NCBI GenBank assembly: GCA_937894515.1
Contig: CALCRH010000294.1
Location: forward strand, 1-50,489
Direction: 5' to 3'
Length of the DNA: 50,489 nucleotides
Source of the DNA: an uncultured Clostridia bacterium
GTDB taxonomy: Bacteria; Bacillota; Clostridia; Oscillospirales; Oscillospiraceae
In this document: positions 22,076 through 30,525 of the stretch, piece by piece
How the letters are laid out: the number at the start of each line of letters is the position of its first letter
Position numbering within the stretch: the stretch's first letter is position 1
Translations under genes and position numbers: made by a program
Notes under the pieces: model-generated
The model's database searches: none
What the model was told of the DNA's origin: nothing
The model's input: only the letters and a program-made list of their open reading frames with translations

Positions 22076-23453
22076 ATGCCTTATTCTTCCCCTTAAGATT
22101 GACGATCCACAGCAGAATGAAATAGTACACAAACAGGATCCCCAAAACGATGAGCGTCATCACATCGGACTTGGGGGCCAGTGACGCCAGAATCAGCAGG
22201 GGCGCCGCCAGCAAAATGGCGAAGCTGCTGCCCAGTACCAGATTGTTGCCGGCGGGGGTCTTCATCTCCGGATCCAGCTCCCGCAGCAGCAGCACACCGG
22301 AGGAGATCGTGCCGGTCATCATGCCGTACATGGACATCAGGCTCTCGTAGTAGTAGCCGGGATAGACCTTGCGGCAAACATAGCGCAGATGCAGCATGGT
22401 AAAGACCGCACCGGCAACGGACAGCAGAATAAACGGCAGCCACAGACCGGACAGCTTGTCGATCTCGATGGAGGCGATACCGGTGACGATCATGATGTCA
22501 AAGGCAAAGTTGGAGATGCGGTTCAGGAGGTAGTTGTTCTGATACTGCCGGTGGATCAGATTGACCTTTTTCGCTTTTTGCATACACACACGAGTCAGCA
22601 TGGCGAGGGCGGAACCGATGATGAAGTTGAAGCCCCACAGCAGACTGTTGAGCATATTGCCGACACCGGGCGCAAAGGCCGTCAGCGCTGAGGTGATGCC
22701 CCAGGTGATCAGGTAGGTGGCCAGATAGACCAGCAGCACCAGTACCACCTGAATGGAGAAACGATCCAGCGACTCGCTGATGGGCACTTCGTTTTCATGC
22801 TGGAAGGTGTCCACAGTGACGTTGTCCACCATGTCGCGGTAGTCCTGCCGCTTGATCTTGCCCCGCTTGATAAGAATGTTGATGTAGATCACGCCCACGA
22901 TACAGGCACAGAGATAACCGGCGGCGGCGATTGCCAGACCGAAGCTCTGTCCGCCGACAAAACCCAGGGACTCATAGGAGGAACCGATATTGTTGGCCTG
23001 CCCGGGTCCCTGACCGAAGCCCATGGGAAGCAGGACGCCGGCGGCCTTGAACAGATCCGGCATCAGGGTATAGCCCAGAAGCACGGTAATGGCCAGACCG
23101 GCGATACCCTGAATCATGTAGGAACCCACAATGACCGCGCCGGATTTCAGACCCACTAACGAGCCCTTGGCGTTCTCTTCACTGCGTTCGGGAACGCGAA
23201 GGCTCATGGCGATAAAGCCAATGGCAATGCCGTGGTAGGTCAGATTTTCCATAAAGCTGATATCGAGGTTCAGAACGCCGGTGATCTTCAAAATCAGCAG
23301 CAGGAAACCGGCCAGTACGGCGGTGGGCATCAAACTGCGGCGGATAAAAGAAATCCGGCGCCGCAGAATATGGGCGACCATCAACGCGGCGGCAATTATG
23401 CCGATCTGGATGATGGGATTCCACAAAACAGTATTTGCAGCAGAGTAATCCAT
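22074..23453 (-). CDS. GltS-like sodium/glutamate symporter (ESS family)
   Basis: 459 aa, a polytopic membrane protein with about 10-12 hydrophobic segments in two halves. The first half has the ESS hallmark GFGQGPGQANN after LLPMGF, and the second half has a MMTGTISSGVLLLRELDPE re-entrant-type segment. ESS carriers import glutamate with sodium. The length exceeds E. coli GltS (about 400 aa) because of a hydrophilic loop around residues 195-230. The start codon overlaps no other gene, and its ribosome site (AAAAAGGAG) lies inside the end of the upstream acyltransferase gene, four bases away. The two form an operon. Substrate is inferred from family only. Confidence 0.82.
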   Translation of the reverse strand: MDYSAANTVLWNPIIQIGIIAAALMVAHILRRRISFIRRSLMPTAVLAGFLLLILKITGVLNLDISFMENLTYHGIAIGFIAMSLRVPERSEENAKGSLVGLKSGAVIVGSYMIQGIAGLAITVLLGYTLMPDLFKAAGVLLPMGFGQGPGQANNIGSSYESLGFVGGQSFGLAIAAAGYLCACIVGVIYINILIKRGKIKRQDYRDMVDNVTVDTFQHENEVPISESLDRFSIQVVLVLLVYLATYLITWGITSALTAFAPGVGNMLNSLLWGFNFIIGSALAMLTRVCMQKAKKVNLIHRQYQNNYLLNRISNFAFDIMIVTGIASIEIDKLSGLWLPFILLSVAGAVFTMLHLRYVCRKVYPGYYYESLMSMYGMMTGTISSGVLLLRELDPEMKTPAGNNLVLGSSFAILLAAPLLILASLAPKSDVMTLIVLGILFVYYFILLWIVNLKGKNKA

Positions 23454-23457
23454 AGCT

Positions 23458-24597
23458 TTACTCCTTTTTCATCAGATTGAACAGGTAGATATATTTCAGC
23501 GCGCAGAAGCTCTCTGCGCCGCGGATCTCATATTGGGCGTCCATGTGGGCGGTCAGCACATTGCGGGAGAAGATGGCAGCACCCTCAATCTGCGCGGGAT
23601 CGATTTCGCTGCCGTTTACCGTGAAGTGATCCCGGTAGGCGACCAGCTTGGCGGGGAAGGTTTTTTGAATGACGTGATCCTCGATCCGGTGGATCGTCAC
23701 GTCGTCGGAGAACAAAACCGTATCCGGCTCTGCGGCGTTTCGACGCTCTGCCAATACTTCCCGCTGCCGGACGTCCCAGTCGGTCACGGTGTGCCTGACG
23801 CCGTCCTGATCGGTCAGATCACCGTAAACGTCATAAGTGGCCGAAAAGCCGCAGTCACAGGAGATGGTGTCGCCGTGGCTGCAAAGCGTACCGATCCTGC
23901 CGCACTTGGGACAGGTAAAGAGAGCCGCCTCCAGCCCCCGGGCCAGATCACGCCCGCGGAATGCCGCGTGCTCCCGCTGCTGGGTTTCGTAGGCGTCCTC
24001 ATGGAGATCCCGCTCAATGGCGGCGATGATCTCCCCATCGGTCATGCTCTTGAGTTCTTCGGGGGTATAGATATGTACCAGCCTGCCGTGCATCCTACCC
24101 CGGCGAAGCTGCAAGCTCCAGCGCGGCTGGGTGAAGTAGCCGCCCTCGATTCGATAGGTGACCAGAGAGGCACCGCTGCGCCGCGCCAGCTTGCCGGTGG
24201 CGGAAAAGAGCGGGCCGGTGACGCCGTTAAAGGAGCGGTTTCCCTCGGGGAACAGGGCCACGTTGTAACCGCTTTTCAAATGCCGCAGGATCTCCATGCT
24301 GGATTGCAGACCGGCTTTGCCCTTGGTGTGGATAATGGGCTTGAAATACCGCAGCAAAAACCGGGTGGCAAGACCTTTGCGCATGATGTTCTCGCTGGCT
24401 ACAAAGTAGATCTGCTGCTTTGCCGCCATGCTCAGCAGAATGGGGTCAACGTCCAGATTGTGATTGCACAGCAGGAAATAGGGGCTTGCCGATTCGGGAA
24501 TGGGGTCATAGGTGTAGCGGAACTTGCTCTTCATAATGGGCGTGACCAAGGCTCCGAAAAAGCGGAATGCCCGCACGTGCCGTTTGTGTTCGTCCAT
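23458..24597 (-). CDS. PlsC-type acyltransferase fused to a zinc-ribbon C-terminal domain
   Basis: 379 aa. The N-terminal half is a lysophospholipid acyltransferase domain with the catalytic NHNLDVD (NHx4D-type) motif near residue 45 and the FPEGNRSF glycerol-phosphate motif near 115. The C-terminal half has CPKC...CDCG, a four-cysteine zinc ribbon at about residues 230-255, followed by a beta-rich region I do not recognise. Typical PlsC proteins are 200-260 aa, so the extra domain is unusual. ATG 24597 has AAGGGG upstream; a TTG at 24615 is in frame but lies before that site. First gene of an operon with the GltS-like symporter. Confidence 0.82.
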   Translation of the reverse strand: MDEHKRHVRAFRFFGALVTPIMKSKFRYTYDPIPESASPYFLLCNHNLDVDPILLSMAAKQQIYFVASENIMRKGLATRFLLRYFKPIIHTKGKAGLQSSMEILRHLKSGYNVALFPEGNRSFNGVTGPLFSATGKLARRSGASLVTYRIEGGYFTQPRWSLQLRRGRMHGRLVHIYTPEELKSMTDGEIIAAIERDLHEDAYETQQREHAAFRGRDLARGLEAALFTCPKCGRIGTLCSHGDTISCDCGFSATYDVYGDLTDQDGVRHTVTDWDVRQREVLAERRNAAEPDTVLFSDDVTIHRIEDHVIQKTFPAKLVAYRDHFTVNGSEIDPAQIEGAAIFSRNVLTAHMDAQYEIRGAESFCALKYIYLFNLMKKE

Positions 24598-24635
24598 ACG
24601 ATCGCCCCTTTTCAAGTAGCTGTCATCTACGCCCT

Positions 24636-24664
24636 ATCATATAAGATAGTGCTGAAAAAAGCAA
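24636..24664 (-). promoter_or_regulatory. Promoter of the acyltransferase-symporter operon
   Basis: Minus strand: TTGCTT (24659-24664), 17-base spacer, TATGAT (24636-24641). Confidence 0.6.
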
Positions 24665-24687
24665 GAGAGAAATGCGTTTTTCATACC

Positions 24688-24716
24688 TTGTCAACATTTG
24701 CACTTTGTGCTACAAT
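24688..24716 (+). promoter_or_regulatory. Promoter of the small GG-leader-like peptide gene
   Basis: TTGTCA (24688-24693), exact 17-base spacer, TACAAT (24711-24716). The predicted transcript starts about 30 bases before ATG 24755. The next gene, deoC, has no closer promoter that I can see. Confidence 0.75.
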
Positions 24717-24754
24717 CCAAACGAAAAGGCAAAAAGAAAAGAAGACAATAAACA

Positions 24755-24910
24755 ATGTCAGAAGAAAAGAAAGTAAATAAGGCAGAGGAAGTAAAGACCG
24801 AAGAAAACGGTGTACAGCTTACGGATGAGCAGATGGCACAGGCTGCGGGTGGCATTAAGCTCGATCCCGATAGGCTCAGGAGAAAAATAGAAGAACAATA
24901 TCCGACATAG
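24755..24910 (+). CDS. Small peptide with double-glycine leader-like motif
   Basis: 51 aa. A charged N-terminus (MSEEKKVNKAEEVKTEEN) is followed by GVQLTDEQMAQAAGG, which looks like the leader of class II bacteriocins and other GG-processed peptides (pattern LSxEExxxxxGG). A short C-terminal segment, IKLDPDRLRRKIEEQYPT, would be the 18-residue product. No C39 peptidase, ABC exporter, modification enzyme or immunity gene is nearby. The ribosome site is weak (AAAGAAAAGAAG). It has a good promoter of its own and lies 40 bases ahead of deoC, so it may simply be the first cistron of that operon. Function unknown; a non-peptide role of the motif is possible. Confidence 0.6.
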   Translation: MSEEKKVNKAEEVKTEENGVQLTDEQMAQAAGGIKLDPDRLRRKIEEQYPT

Positions 24911-24950
24911 TGCAATTAAATTAGATTTTATAAAAAAAGGAGCAATATTT

Positions 24951-25607
24951 ATGGAGTTGAAAGAGATCCTCAGCCGGGTAGATCATACGCTGCTGTCCCA
25001 GAGCGCAACGTGGGAGGAGATCAAAGTCATCTGCGATGACGGCATCAAGTACGGCTGCGCCAGCGTGTGCATTCCCGCCAGCTACGTCAAACAGGCCGCA
25101 GACTATGTGCAGGGCAAGATCGCCATTTGCACGGTAATCGGGTTCCCCAACGGCTATGACACCACCGCCAGCAAGTGCTTTGAGGCCGCTGATGCGGTGA
25201 AAAACGGCGCATCTGAGGTGGATATGGTCATCAATGTGGGCTGGGTCAAGGACGGCCGCTACGATGACGTGCTGGAAGAGATCAAAGCGGTGAAGGGACA
25301 CTGCGGCGGCAAGCTGCTGAAGGTTATTATCGAGACCTGCCTGCTCACCGAGGAAGAGAAGATCGAGATGTGCCGCGTGGTATCTCAGTCCGGCGCAGAT
25401 TATATCAAGACCTCTACCGGTTTTGGCGGCGGCGGTGCCACCAGGGAGGACGTGGCGCTGTTCAAGGCCAATATTGCGCCCCACCTGAAGATCAAGGCTG
25501 CCGGTGGTATCGCCGATTTGAAGGACGCCGAGGATTTCATCAATCTGGGCGCCGACCGTCTGGGTACCTCCCGTATCGTCAAGGCCGTCAAAGCGATGGA
25601 AAAATAA
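24951..25607 (+). CDS. deoC: Deoxyribose-phosphate aldolase
   Basis: 218 aa. DeoC cleaves 2-deoxyribose-5-phosphate to glyceraldehyde-3-phosphate and acetaldehyde, ending deoxynucleoside catabolism. Class I aldolase features: the Schiff-base lysine in YIKTSTGFG (Lys153), the proton-relay lysine in KAAGGI (Lys182) and the EVDMVINVG strand with its aspartate. A strong AAAAAAAGGAG site precedes the ATG. It is followed by the phosphorylase deoD 170 bases on, with palindromic repeats between them. The pair forms the usual salvage route from purine deoxynucleosides. Confidence 0.95.
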   Translation: MELKEILSRVDHTLLSQSATWEEIKVICDDGIKYGCASVCIPASYVKQAADYVQGKIAICTVIGFPNGYDTTASKCFEAADAVKNGASEVDMVINVGWVKDGRYDDVLEEIKAVKGHCGGKLLKVIIETCLLTEEEKIEMCRVVSQSGADYIKTSTGFGGGGATREDVALFKANIAPHLKIKAAGGIADLKDAEDFINLGADRLGTSRIVKAVKAMEK

Positions 25608-25611
25608 TTCC

Positions 25612-25746
25612 GTAGGGGCGACCCTGTGTGGTCGCCCGCGGGTCGTCGAGAATGCCCCTATACACGAAGGACACAGTAGGGGCCGGCGTCCCCGACGGCC
25701 CGCGTTTCGTTAATCATCGGCGGGACGTCCGGAGGCCGTCCCCTAC
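25612..25746. repeat. Palindromic repeat cluster between deoC and deoD
   Basis: Copies at 25612-25640 (GGGCGACC/GGTCGCCC around CTGTGT), 25676-25704 (GGGCCG.../CGGCCC) and an inverted copy at 25720-25746 (GGGAC/GTCCC, ending CCCCTACG). A degenerate CCCCTA piece lies at 25654-25660. It does not break any gene but separates two cistrons of one pathway. Confidence 0.8.
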
Positions 25747-25777
25747 GAAAACGTATGAAGAAAAGGAGAACTACGTC

Positions 25778-26494
25778 ATGCCTACCCCTCACAACAACGC
25801 AAAATCGGGCGATTTTGCCAAGACCGTTCTGATGCCCGGTGACCCGCTGCGGGCTAAATTTATTGCAGAGACCTTTTTGGAAAATCCCAAGCTGGTCAAT
25901 AACGTCCGCGGTGTGCAGGGCTACACCGGTACCTATCAGGGTGTGCCTGTCAGCGTGATGGCCAGCGGTATGGGCATTCCGTCCATCGGTATCTATTCTT
26001 ACGAGTTGTACACCCAGTACGATGTGGACAACATTATTCGGGTTGGCTCTGCCGGCGCCATGCGTGCTGATTTGGAGCTTGGCAGTGTGGTGGCCGGTAT
26101 GGGTGCCTGCACCAACTCCAACTATGCCGCGCAGTATGAGCTGGGCGGAAGCTATGCCCCGATTTGCGACTTTGATCTGCTGATGGCGGCGGTGGAGAGT
26201 GCCAAGGAGCTGGGCGTAAAGATGCCGGTGGGCAATCTCTACTCCTCCGATACGTTCTACGATGCCGCCGGGCGGAATATGCGCTATGCCAAGATGGGCA
26301 TTCTGGCGGTGGAAATGGAGGCGGCAGGCCTTTACTGTAACGCCGCCTATACCGGCAAGCGTGCGCTGGCCATTTGCTCCATCTCCGATAATCTGATTAC
26401 CGGCGAGGAGCTGGACGCCGATGCCCGCCAGACCAACTTCACCAATATGATGAAGATCGCGCTTAACGTGGCGGTCAAGATGGCGAACAAATAA
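25778..26494 (+). CDS. deoD: Purine-nucleoside phosphorylase, DeoD type
   Basis: 238 aa. DeoD releases a purine base from (deoxy)nucleosides with phosphate, giving (deoxy)ribose-1-phosphate. It has the hexameric PNP motifs: VLMPGDPLRAKFIAE (phosphate loop), GMGIPSIGIYSYEL, IIRVGSAGAM, and VEMEAAGLY with ISDNL for ribose and base contacts. ATG 25778 has AAAAGGAG about 10 bases before it; the frame is open further upstream only because the repeat region lacks stops. Works with deoC, although a phosphopentomutase linking them is not in this window. Confidence 0.95.
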   Translation: MPTPHNNAKSGDFAKTVLMPGDPLRAKFIAETFLENPKLVNNVRGVQGYTGTYQGVPVSVMASGMGIPSIGIYSYELYTQYDVDNIIRVGSAGAMRADLELGSVVAGMGACTNSNYAAQYELGGSYAPICDFDLLMAAVESAKELGVKMPVGNLYSSDTFYDAAGRNMRYAKMGILAVEMEAAGLYCNAAYTGKRALAICSISDNLITGEELDADARQTNFTNMMKIALNVAVKMANK

Positions 26495-26500
26495 AAAAAC

Positions 26501-26534
26501 AAAAGAACTCCGGCGGAAGTCGGAGTTCTTTTTA
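26501..26534. terminator. Bidirectional terminator deoD / ylbJ-like
   Basis: A 12-bp stem AAAAGAACTCCG/CGGAGTTCTTTT (26501-26512, 26521-26532), loop of eight, with T runs on both strands. Confidence 0.88.
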
Positions 26535-27398
26535 TCTGAAAAACCAGCCCCTTACCGCAAAAGCCAGTACCACCGAAATCCCTGCCTGCGCCAGCTTGGC
26601 CGACAGATAGGGAAAAAGGTGTAGCCCGCTGCCCTCCAGCACCGCCGCTGTTTGACAATGGACGCTAAAACCGCCGAAGCCCAAAAGTGCTGCCGCCAGA
26701 ACAAAGCCATCGGCAGTATTCGGCAATGACAGAATGCCGTTGGTCAGTTCGATTGCACCCAACAAAAGCGGGTGGCACAGACCTGTATATGCAGTCAGCA
26801 GGCGAAGCACTACCAAAAACAATATCACAAAGCCGCAGATATTTGCCATGGTAGTAACCCCGGTGCTTACGGTGCTGACAAAAACGCGGGCAAAGGACGG
26901 CGGCGGCTGCGGGGAGCAGGGAGACATCTTTTTGCAGGGCAGGAGAGCAAAAAGAATAAGCGCCGACAGGGCATGAATGGCATACAGCGCCCACCCCACA
27001 GCGGCACTGTTGAATACGCTATGGCCGGCTATGCCGAGAATAAAGGCAGGGCCGGCATTGTTGCAGCAAAGCAGCAGACGCTGCCCGCTGTTTTGATCCA
27101 ACGAGCCGTTATCGATCAACGCGGAAATGGCTTTGGCACCCATGGGATACCCACCCACCAACCCCAGCACCAAAGCGGTGGTTCGGGGCGAAAAGAAGTT
27201 CCCCAAGCCGCAGCCGATGAGTAAAGATACGGCCACAAACAGAGGAAAAAGGGAGGGGATGATGCTTTGCCCGCACAGCAAAAGACCGTCCCGCACCGCC
27301 TGTGCCACCGTATCGTGGGCAGAGAGAAGTAAGGCTGCAGCAGCGATGAGCAGGGTACAGAGTGCGACCTGCCGCCAGGTCAGGGGTAGTTTTCCCAT
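26532..27398 (-). CDS. YlbJ-like sporulation integral membrane protein
   Basis: 288 aa with about eight hydrophobic segments and the nucleoside-recognition (Gate) fold signatures: LLCGQSIIPSLFPLFVA near the N-terminus, LGLVGGYPMGAKAISALID, and LLLCCNNAGPAFILGIAG. These match YlbJ/SpoIIIY-type proteins, needed for spore cortex or coat in Bacillus. ATG 27398 is used because GAGGTGA sits seven bases upstream; the frame remains open into the divergent yqfC region but without a ribosome site. Divergent from yqfC, another sporulation gene, which supports a sporulation role. Confidence 0.78.
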   Translation of the reverse strand: MGKLPLTWRQVALCTLLIAAAALLLSAHDTVAQAVRDGLLLCGQSIIPSLFPLFVAVSLLIGCGLGNFFSPRTTALVLGLVGGYPMGAKAISALIDNGSLDQNSGQRLLLCCNNAGPAFILGIAGHSVFNSAAVGWALYAIHALSALILFALLPCKKMSPCSPQPPPSFARVFVSTVSTGVTTMANICGFVILFLVVLRLLTAYTGLCHPLLLGAIELTNGILSLPNTADGFVLAAALLGFGGFSVHCQTAAVLEGSGLHLFPYLSAKLAQAGISVVLAFAVRGWFFR

Positions 27399-27492
27399 GA
27401 TTCTCACCTCGGACAAACCTATGTCCGCAGCAGGACAGGTATGACGAAAGATTTTCAGCATTGCTGCATACGTATAGCAAGAGGTGAGAATG

Positions 27493-27783
27493 ATGGACAG
27501 AAAGAAACGCCGGGCAATTTTGCAAAAAGGTGTGGAGACCATGGAACGGCTGGATCTGGAGCCGGCTGTTGTGCGTGATATACCCCGCATGGAACTGACG
27601 GGAAACCGCAGATTCTATATGGATGGACACAAAGGAGTATTATGCTACTCCACCGAGAGCATCGACATTGGCGGCGGAAGCGTCATTGTCCGACTACGGG
27701 GCAGCGGAATGCAGATCGTAGCCATGACCGATGACGAATTGCGAATTACCGGGAAAATTGATGGAATGGAGCTCATGGAGTAA
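27493..27783 (+). CDS. yqfC: Sporulation protein YqfC
   Basis: 96 aa. YqfC is a small protein of the sigma-E (mother-cell) regulon in Bacillus, of unknown biochemical function. The family core is seen in VVRDIPRMELTGNRRFYMDGHKG and the following short beta strands. ATG 27493 lies five bases after GAGGTGA; ATG 27490 in frame is too close to it. Upstream, CATACGTA at 27467-27474 resembles a sigma-E -10 element (CATACAnT), but I see no convincing -35. The stop abuts the yqfD start exactly. Confidence 0.85.
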   Translation: MDRKKRRAILQKGVETMERLDLEPAVVRDIPRMELTGNRRFYMDGHKGVLCYSTESIDIGGGSVIVRLRGSGMQIVAMTDDELRITGKIDGMELME

Positions 27784-28968
27784 ATGTATCAGAAACTGCT
27801 GAACTTTCTGCGGGGAAACACGCTTTTGGCGGTGGAATGTCCGATGCCGGAGCGATTTTTTAACCTTTGCGGGGTACACGATATTCCCTTCTGGGACGTG
27901 AAATGGCAGGGAGAAACGGCGTTTACCGTACGCACCACCCGCTGGGGCTACTTCCGGCTGAAAAGCGTGACCGGGGGATTGGATGTGAATATGACCGTTC
28001 GCCGGGAAAAGGGGGCGCCGGTTATTCTCCGCCGTTTTCGGCGGCGCTATGTACTGCTGGGGGCAGCAGCCGCATTTGTGCTGCTGTTCTGGTGGGGCAA
28101 TACCTATATTTGGGATATTGAAGTGCAGGGAAATGATACAATCCCTACGGAACAGATTTTGCGGGCTCTCGAAAAACAGGGAGTCAAGGTGGGAACAAAA
28201 GCCCTGTCCATTGACCAGGAGGATCTGCGAAACCATGTGCTGCTGGAACTGGAGGATATATCGTGGCTGGCGGTGAACGTATCCGGCTGCACCGCCCATG
28301 TGCAGGTGGTGGAGCGCCATCGCCCGCCTCCACTGCTGACGGATGCCGAAAAATGCAATGTCATCGCCGCCAAGGACGGGCTGGTGACCAAAGTGGAGGC
28401 GTTGGACGGCAGGGCTGAGGTGATGCAGGGCAGTACCGTTACCCGGGGTCAGATCCTGATTTCCGGTGTGGTGGACAGCACCATGACCGGTGTACGCCTG
28501 CTCCATGGTATGGGACGGGTCTATGCCCGTACCTGGTATGAGCTTTCCACAATCGTGCCGCTGCAGATGACCCAACAGGGAGAAAACAGAAAAAACAGTG
28601 CGCGTATTGCGGCAATTTTTGGAAAACAGCGGATAAAATTTTTCCCAAAGGGTAGCGTATTGGAGCCCGACTGTGATAAAATAACATTATATAAACCCCT
28701 GACCCTGCCCTTTGGTTTTCGCCTGCCGGTGACACTGGCGGTGGAACGGTTTTCCCGCTATGACACGGCGGGAGCAGAACGCTCTGCGGAGGAGGCACGG
28801 CGGGAGGGAGAGCAGACTCTGCTGCATGAACTGCAAACCTTGCTGGAGAAGGACGGCACGGTGGAAAACACCCATTTTGCCGCAGTGAAGCGAAATGGGT
28901 GCCTGATGGTTACGCTGAAAGCGGAGTGTCTGGAACAAATCGGGAAAAGTGTCCCGATCGGAGAATAA
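27784..28968 (+). CDS. yqfD: Sporulation protein YqfD
   Basis: 394 aa. A single membrane segment (about residues 84-101, YVLLGAAAAFVLLFWWG) separates a cytoplasmic N-terminal domain from a POTRA-like external region (IWDIEVQGNDTIPTEQILRAL). This is the typical YqfD layout, also read as a stage IV sporulation protein. It starts at the base after the yqfC stop, so the two are translationally linked. The weak match of many C-terminal residues is normal for this divergent family. Next comes phoH after 27 bases, so sporulation and housekeeping genes share this block. Confidence 0.88.
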   Translation: MYQKLLNFLRGNTLLAVECPMPERFFNLCGVHDIPFWDVKWQGETAFTVRTTRWGYFRLKSVTGGLDVNMTVRREKGAPVILRRFRRRYVLLGAAAAFVLLFWWGNTYIWDIEVQGNDTIPTEQILRALEKQGVKVGTKALSIDQEDLRNHVLLELEDISWLAVNVSGCTAHVQVVERHRPPPLLTDAEKCNVIAAKDGLVTKVEALDGRAEVMQGSTVTRGQILISGVVDSTMTGVRLLHGMGRVYARTWYELSTIVPLQMTQQGENRKNSARIAAIFGKQRIKFFPKGSVLEPDCDKITLYKPLTLPFGFRLPVTLAVERFSRYDTAGAERSAEEARREGEQTLLHELQTLLEKDGTVENTHFAAVKRNGCLMVTLKAECLEQIGKSVPIGE

Positions 28969-28995
28969 AAACTACCACGAAAGAGGGCTGCTGAG

Positions 28996-29985
28996 ATGGA
29001 ACAGCGCATTGGAATTGAACGCATGGAAGAGGCCATCGAGGTCTTTGGTTCCTTTGATGAGAATATCCGGCTTTTGGAGCAGGAGTTCAACGTGATCATC
29101 GTCAACCGGGACGGCGAGATCGTGATCTCCGGCGATGTGGAAAATGCTATGCTGGCGGAAAAAGCGGTGCAGGCGCTGTTGACTCTTGCCAAAAAGGGAG
29201 AGGTTATCACCGAACAGCATGTCCGCTATGTGGTGGGGCTGTGCCGCAGCGGGCAGAGTGAGAAAATCGCCGAGCTGACCCAGGACGTAATCTGCATTAC
29301 CTCCAAGGGTCGCCCGGTCAAGCCCAAGACCATCGGGCAGAAAGACTATGTAGAAAGCATTTTGAAAAATACCGTCACCATCGGCGTAGGCCCTGCCGGT
29401 ACGGGAAAGACCTATCTGGCGGTGGCCGCCGCAGTAGCGGCCTTCCGGGACAAGCAGGTCAACCGCATCATCCTGACCCGTCCGGCGGTGGAGGCAGGCG
29501 AGCGTCTGGGCTTCCTGCCCGGCGATTTGCAGAGCAAGGTGGACCCCTACCTGCGCCCACTGTATGACGCCCTGTTCGATATGCTGGGCGCGGAGACCTA
29601 CCAGAAATATCTGGAAAAGGGCAATATCGAGGTGGCGCCTCTGGCCTATATGCGCGGCCGTACACTGGACGACAGCTTTATCATTCTCGACGAGGCGCAG
29701 AACACCAGCCGGGAGCAGATGAAGATGTTTTTGACCCGCATGGGATTTGGCTCGAAAGTCGTCATCACCGGCGACATCACCCAGATCGATCTGCCGGGGG
29801 ACAAGCCCAGCGGACTGAAAGAAGCGATGAAAGTCCTTAAGGGTGTGGAGGGCATCGGCATCATGGAGCTGACACAGAATGATGTGGTGCGCCACGTCAT
29901 GGTGCAGCGCATCATCGAAGCATACGCCAAGTACGAGGAGAAACGGGGGCAAAACCATGACACACAGAATTTCCGTCACAAGTAA
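28996..29985 (+). CDS. phoH: PhoH family ATPase
   Basis: 329 aa. The N-terminal KH-like segment is followed by the P-loop ATPase: GPAGTGKTYLAVA (about residues 132-144), TRPAVEAGERLGFLPGD, FIILDEAQNTSREQMKMFLTR (Walker B) and VVITGDITQIDLP. PhoH proteins are RNA-associated ATPases; in Firmicutes the gene almost always precedes ybeY. Its stop lies 29 bases inside ybeY, so expression is coupled. Confidence 0.94.
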   Translation: MEQRIGIERMEEAIEVFGSFDENIRLLEQEFNVIIVNRDGEIVISGDVENAMLAEKAVQALLTLAKKGEVITEQHVRYVVGLCRSGQSEKIAELTQDVICITSKGRPVKPKTIGQKDYVESILKNTVTIGVGPAGTGKTYLAVAAAVAAFRDKQVNRIILTRPAVEAGERLGFLPGDLQSKVDPYLRPLYDALFDMLGAETYQKYLEKGNIEVAPLAYMRGRTLDDSFIILDEAQNTSREQMKMFLTRMGFGSKVVITGDITQIDLPGDKPSGLKEAMKVLKGVEGIGIMELTQNDVVRHVMVQRIIEAYAKYEEKRGQNHDTQNFRHK

Positions 29986-30445
29986 TCGCAAGGGGATCAA
30001 TCATCCCACCTTGTCCGCCTTGCTGCGGCGTGCCATCAAGACGGCGCTTTTCTGCGAGGGCGTGGAGCTGCCCTGTGAGATCAACGTCCTGCTCACGGAC
30101 GATGAGGGCATCCATGCGGTCAACCTCGCTATGCGAAATGTGGACAGCCCCACCGATGTGCTGAGCTTCCCCATGTTCGACCTCGCCCCCGGTGAGCACC
30201 CGGATGAATATGACATCGACCCGGAGACCGACTGCGTTCCCCTGGGCGATATGTGCATCTCCGTGGAGCGTGCCAAAGCGCAGGCCCAGGAGTACGGCCA
30301 CAGCTTTGAGCGGGAAATTTCCTACCTCTGTGTCCACTCGGTGCTGCATCTGCTGGGCTACGACCACATGGACGAGGGCGCGATGAAAAAACAAATGCGC
30401 AGCAGGGAAGAAGCTGTTATGACCGTGTTAGACCTGAAAAGATGA
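29957..30445 (+). CDS. ybeY: Endoribonuclease YbeY (rRNA maturation factor)
   Basis: 162 aa. YbeY is a zinc-dependent RNase involved in 16S rRNA 3' end processing and ribosome quality control. The signature HSVLHLLGYDH gives the three zinc histidines, and VLSFPMF is the conserved strand. It starts inside phoH with GGGGGC as the ribosome site. In many Firmicutes dgkA and cdd follow; here an 80-base gap leads straight to era. Confidence 0.94.
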   Translation: MTHRISVTSNRKGINHPTLSALLRRAIKTALFCEGVELPCEINVLLTDDEGIHAVNLAMRNVDSPTDVLSFPMFDLAPGEHPDEYDIDPETDCVPLGDMCISVERAKAQAQEYGHSFEREISYLCVHSVLHLLGYDHMDEGAMKKQMRSREEAVMTVLDLKR

Positions 30446-30525
30446 ATACGAATCGTAAAATTACGACAATATAATACAAAATACTATCAAAAACTGCTCA
30501 CACAAAAGAAAGTGGAGGATCACCT

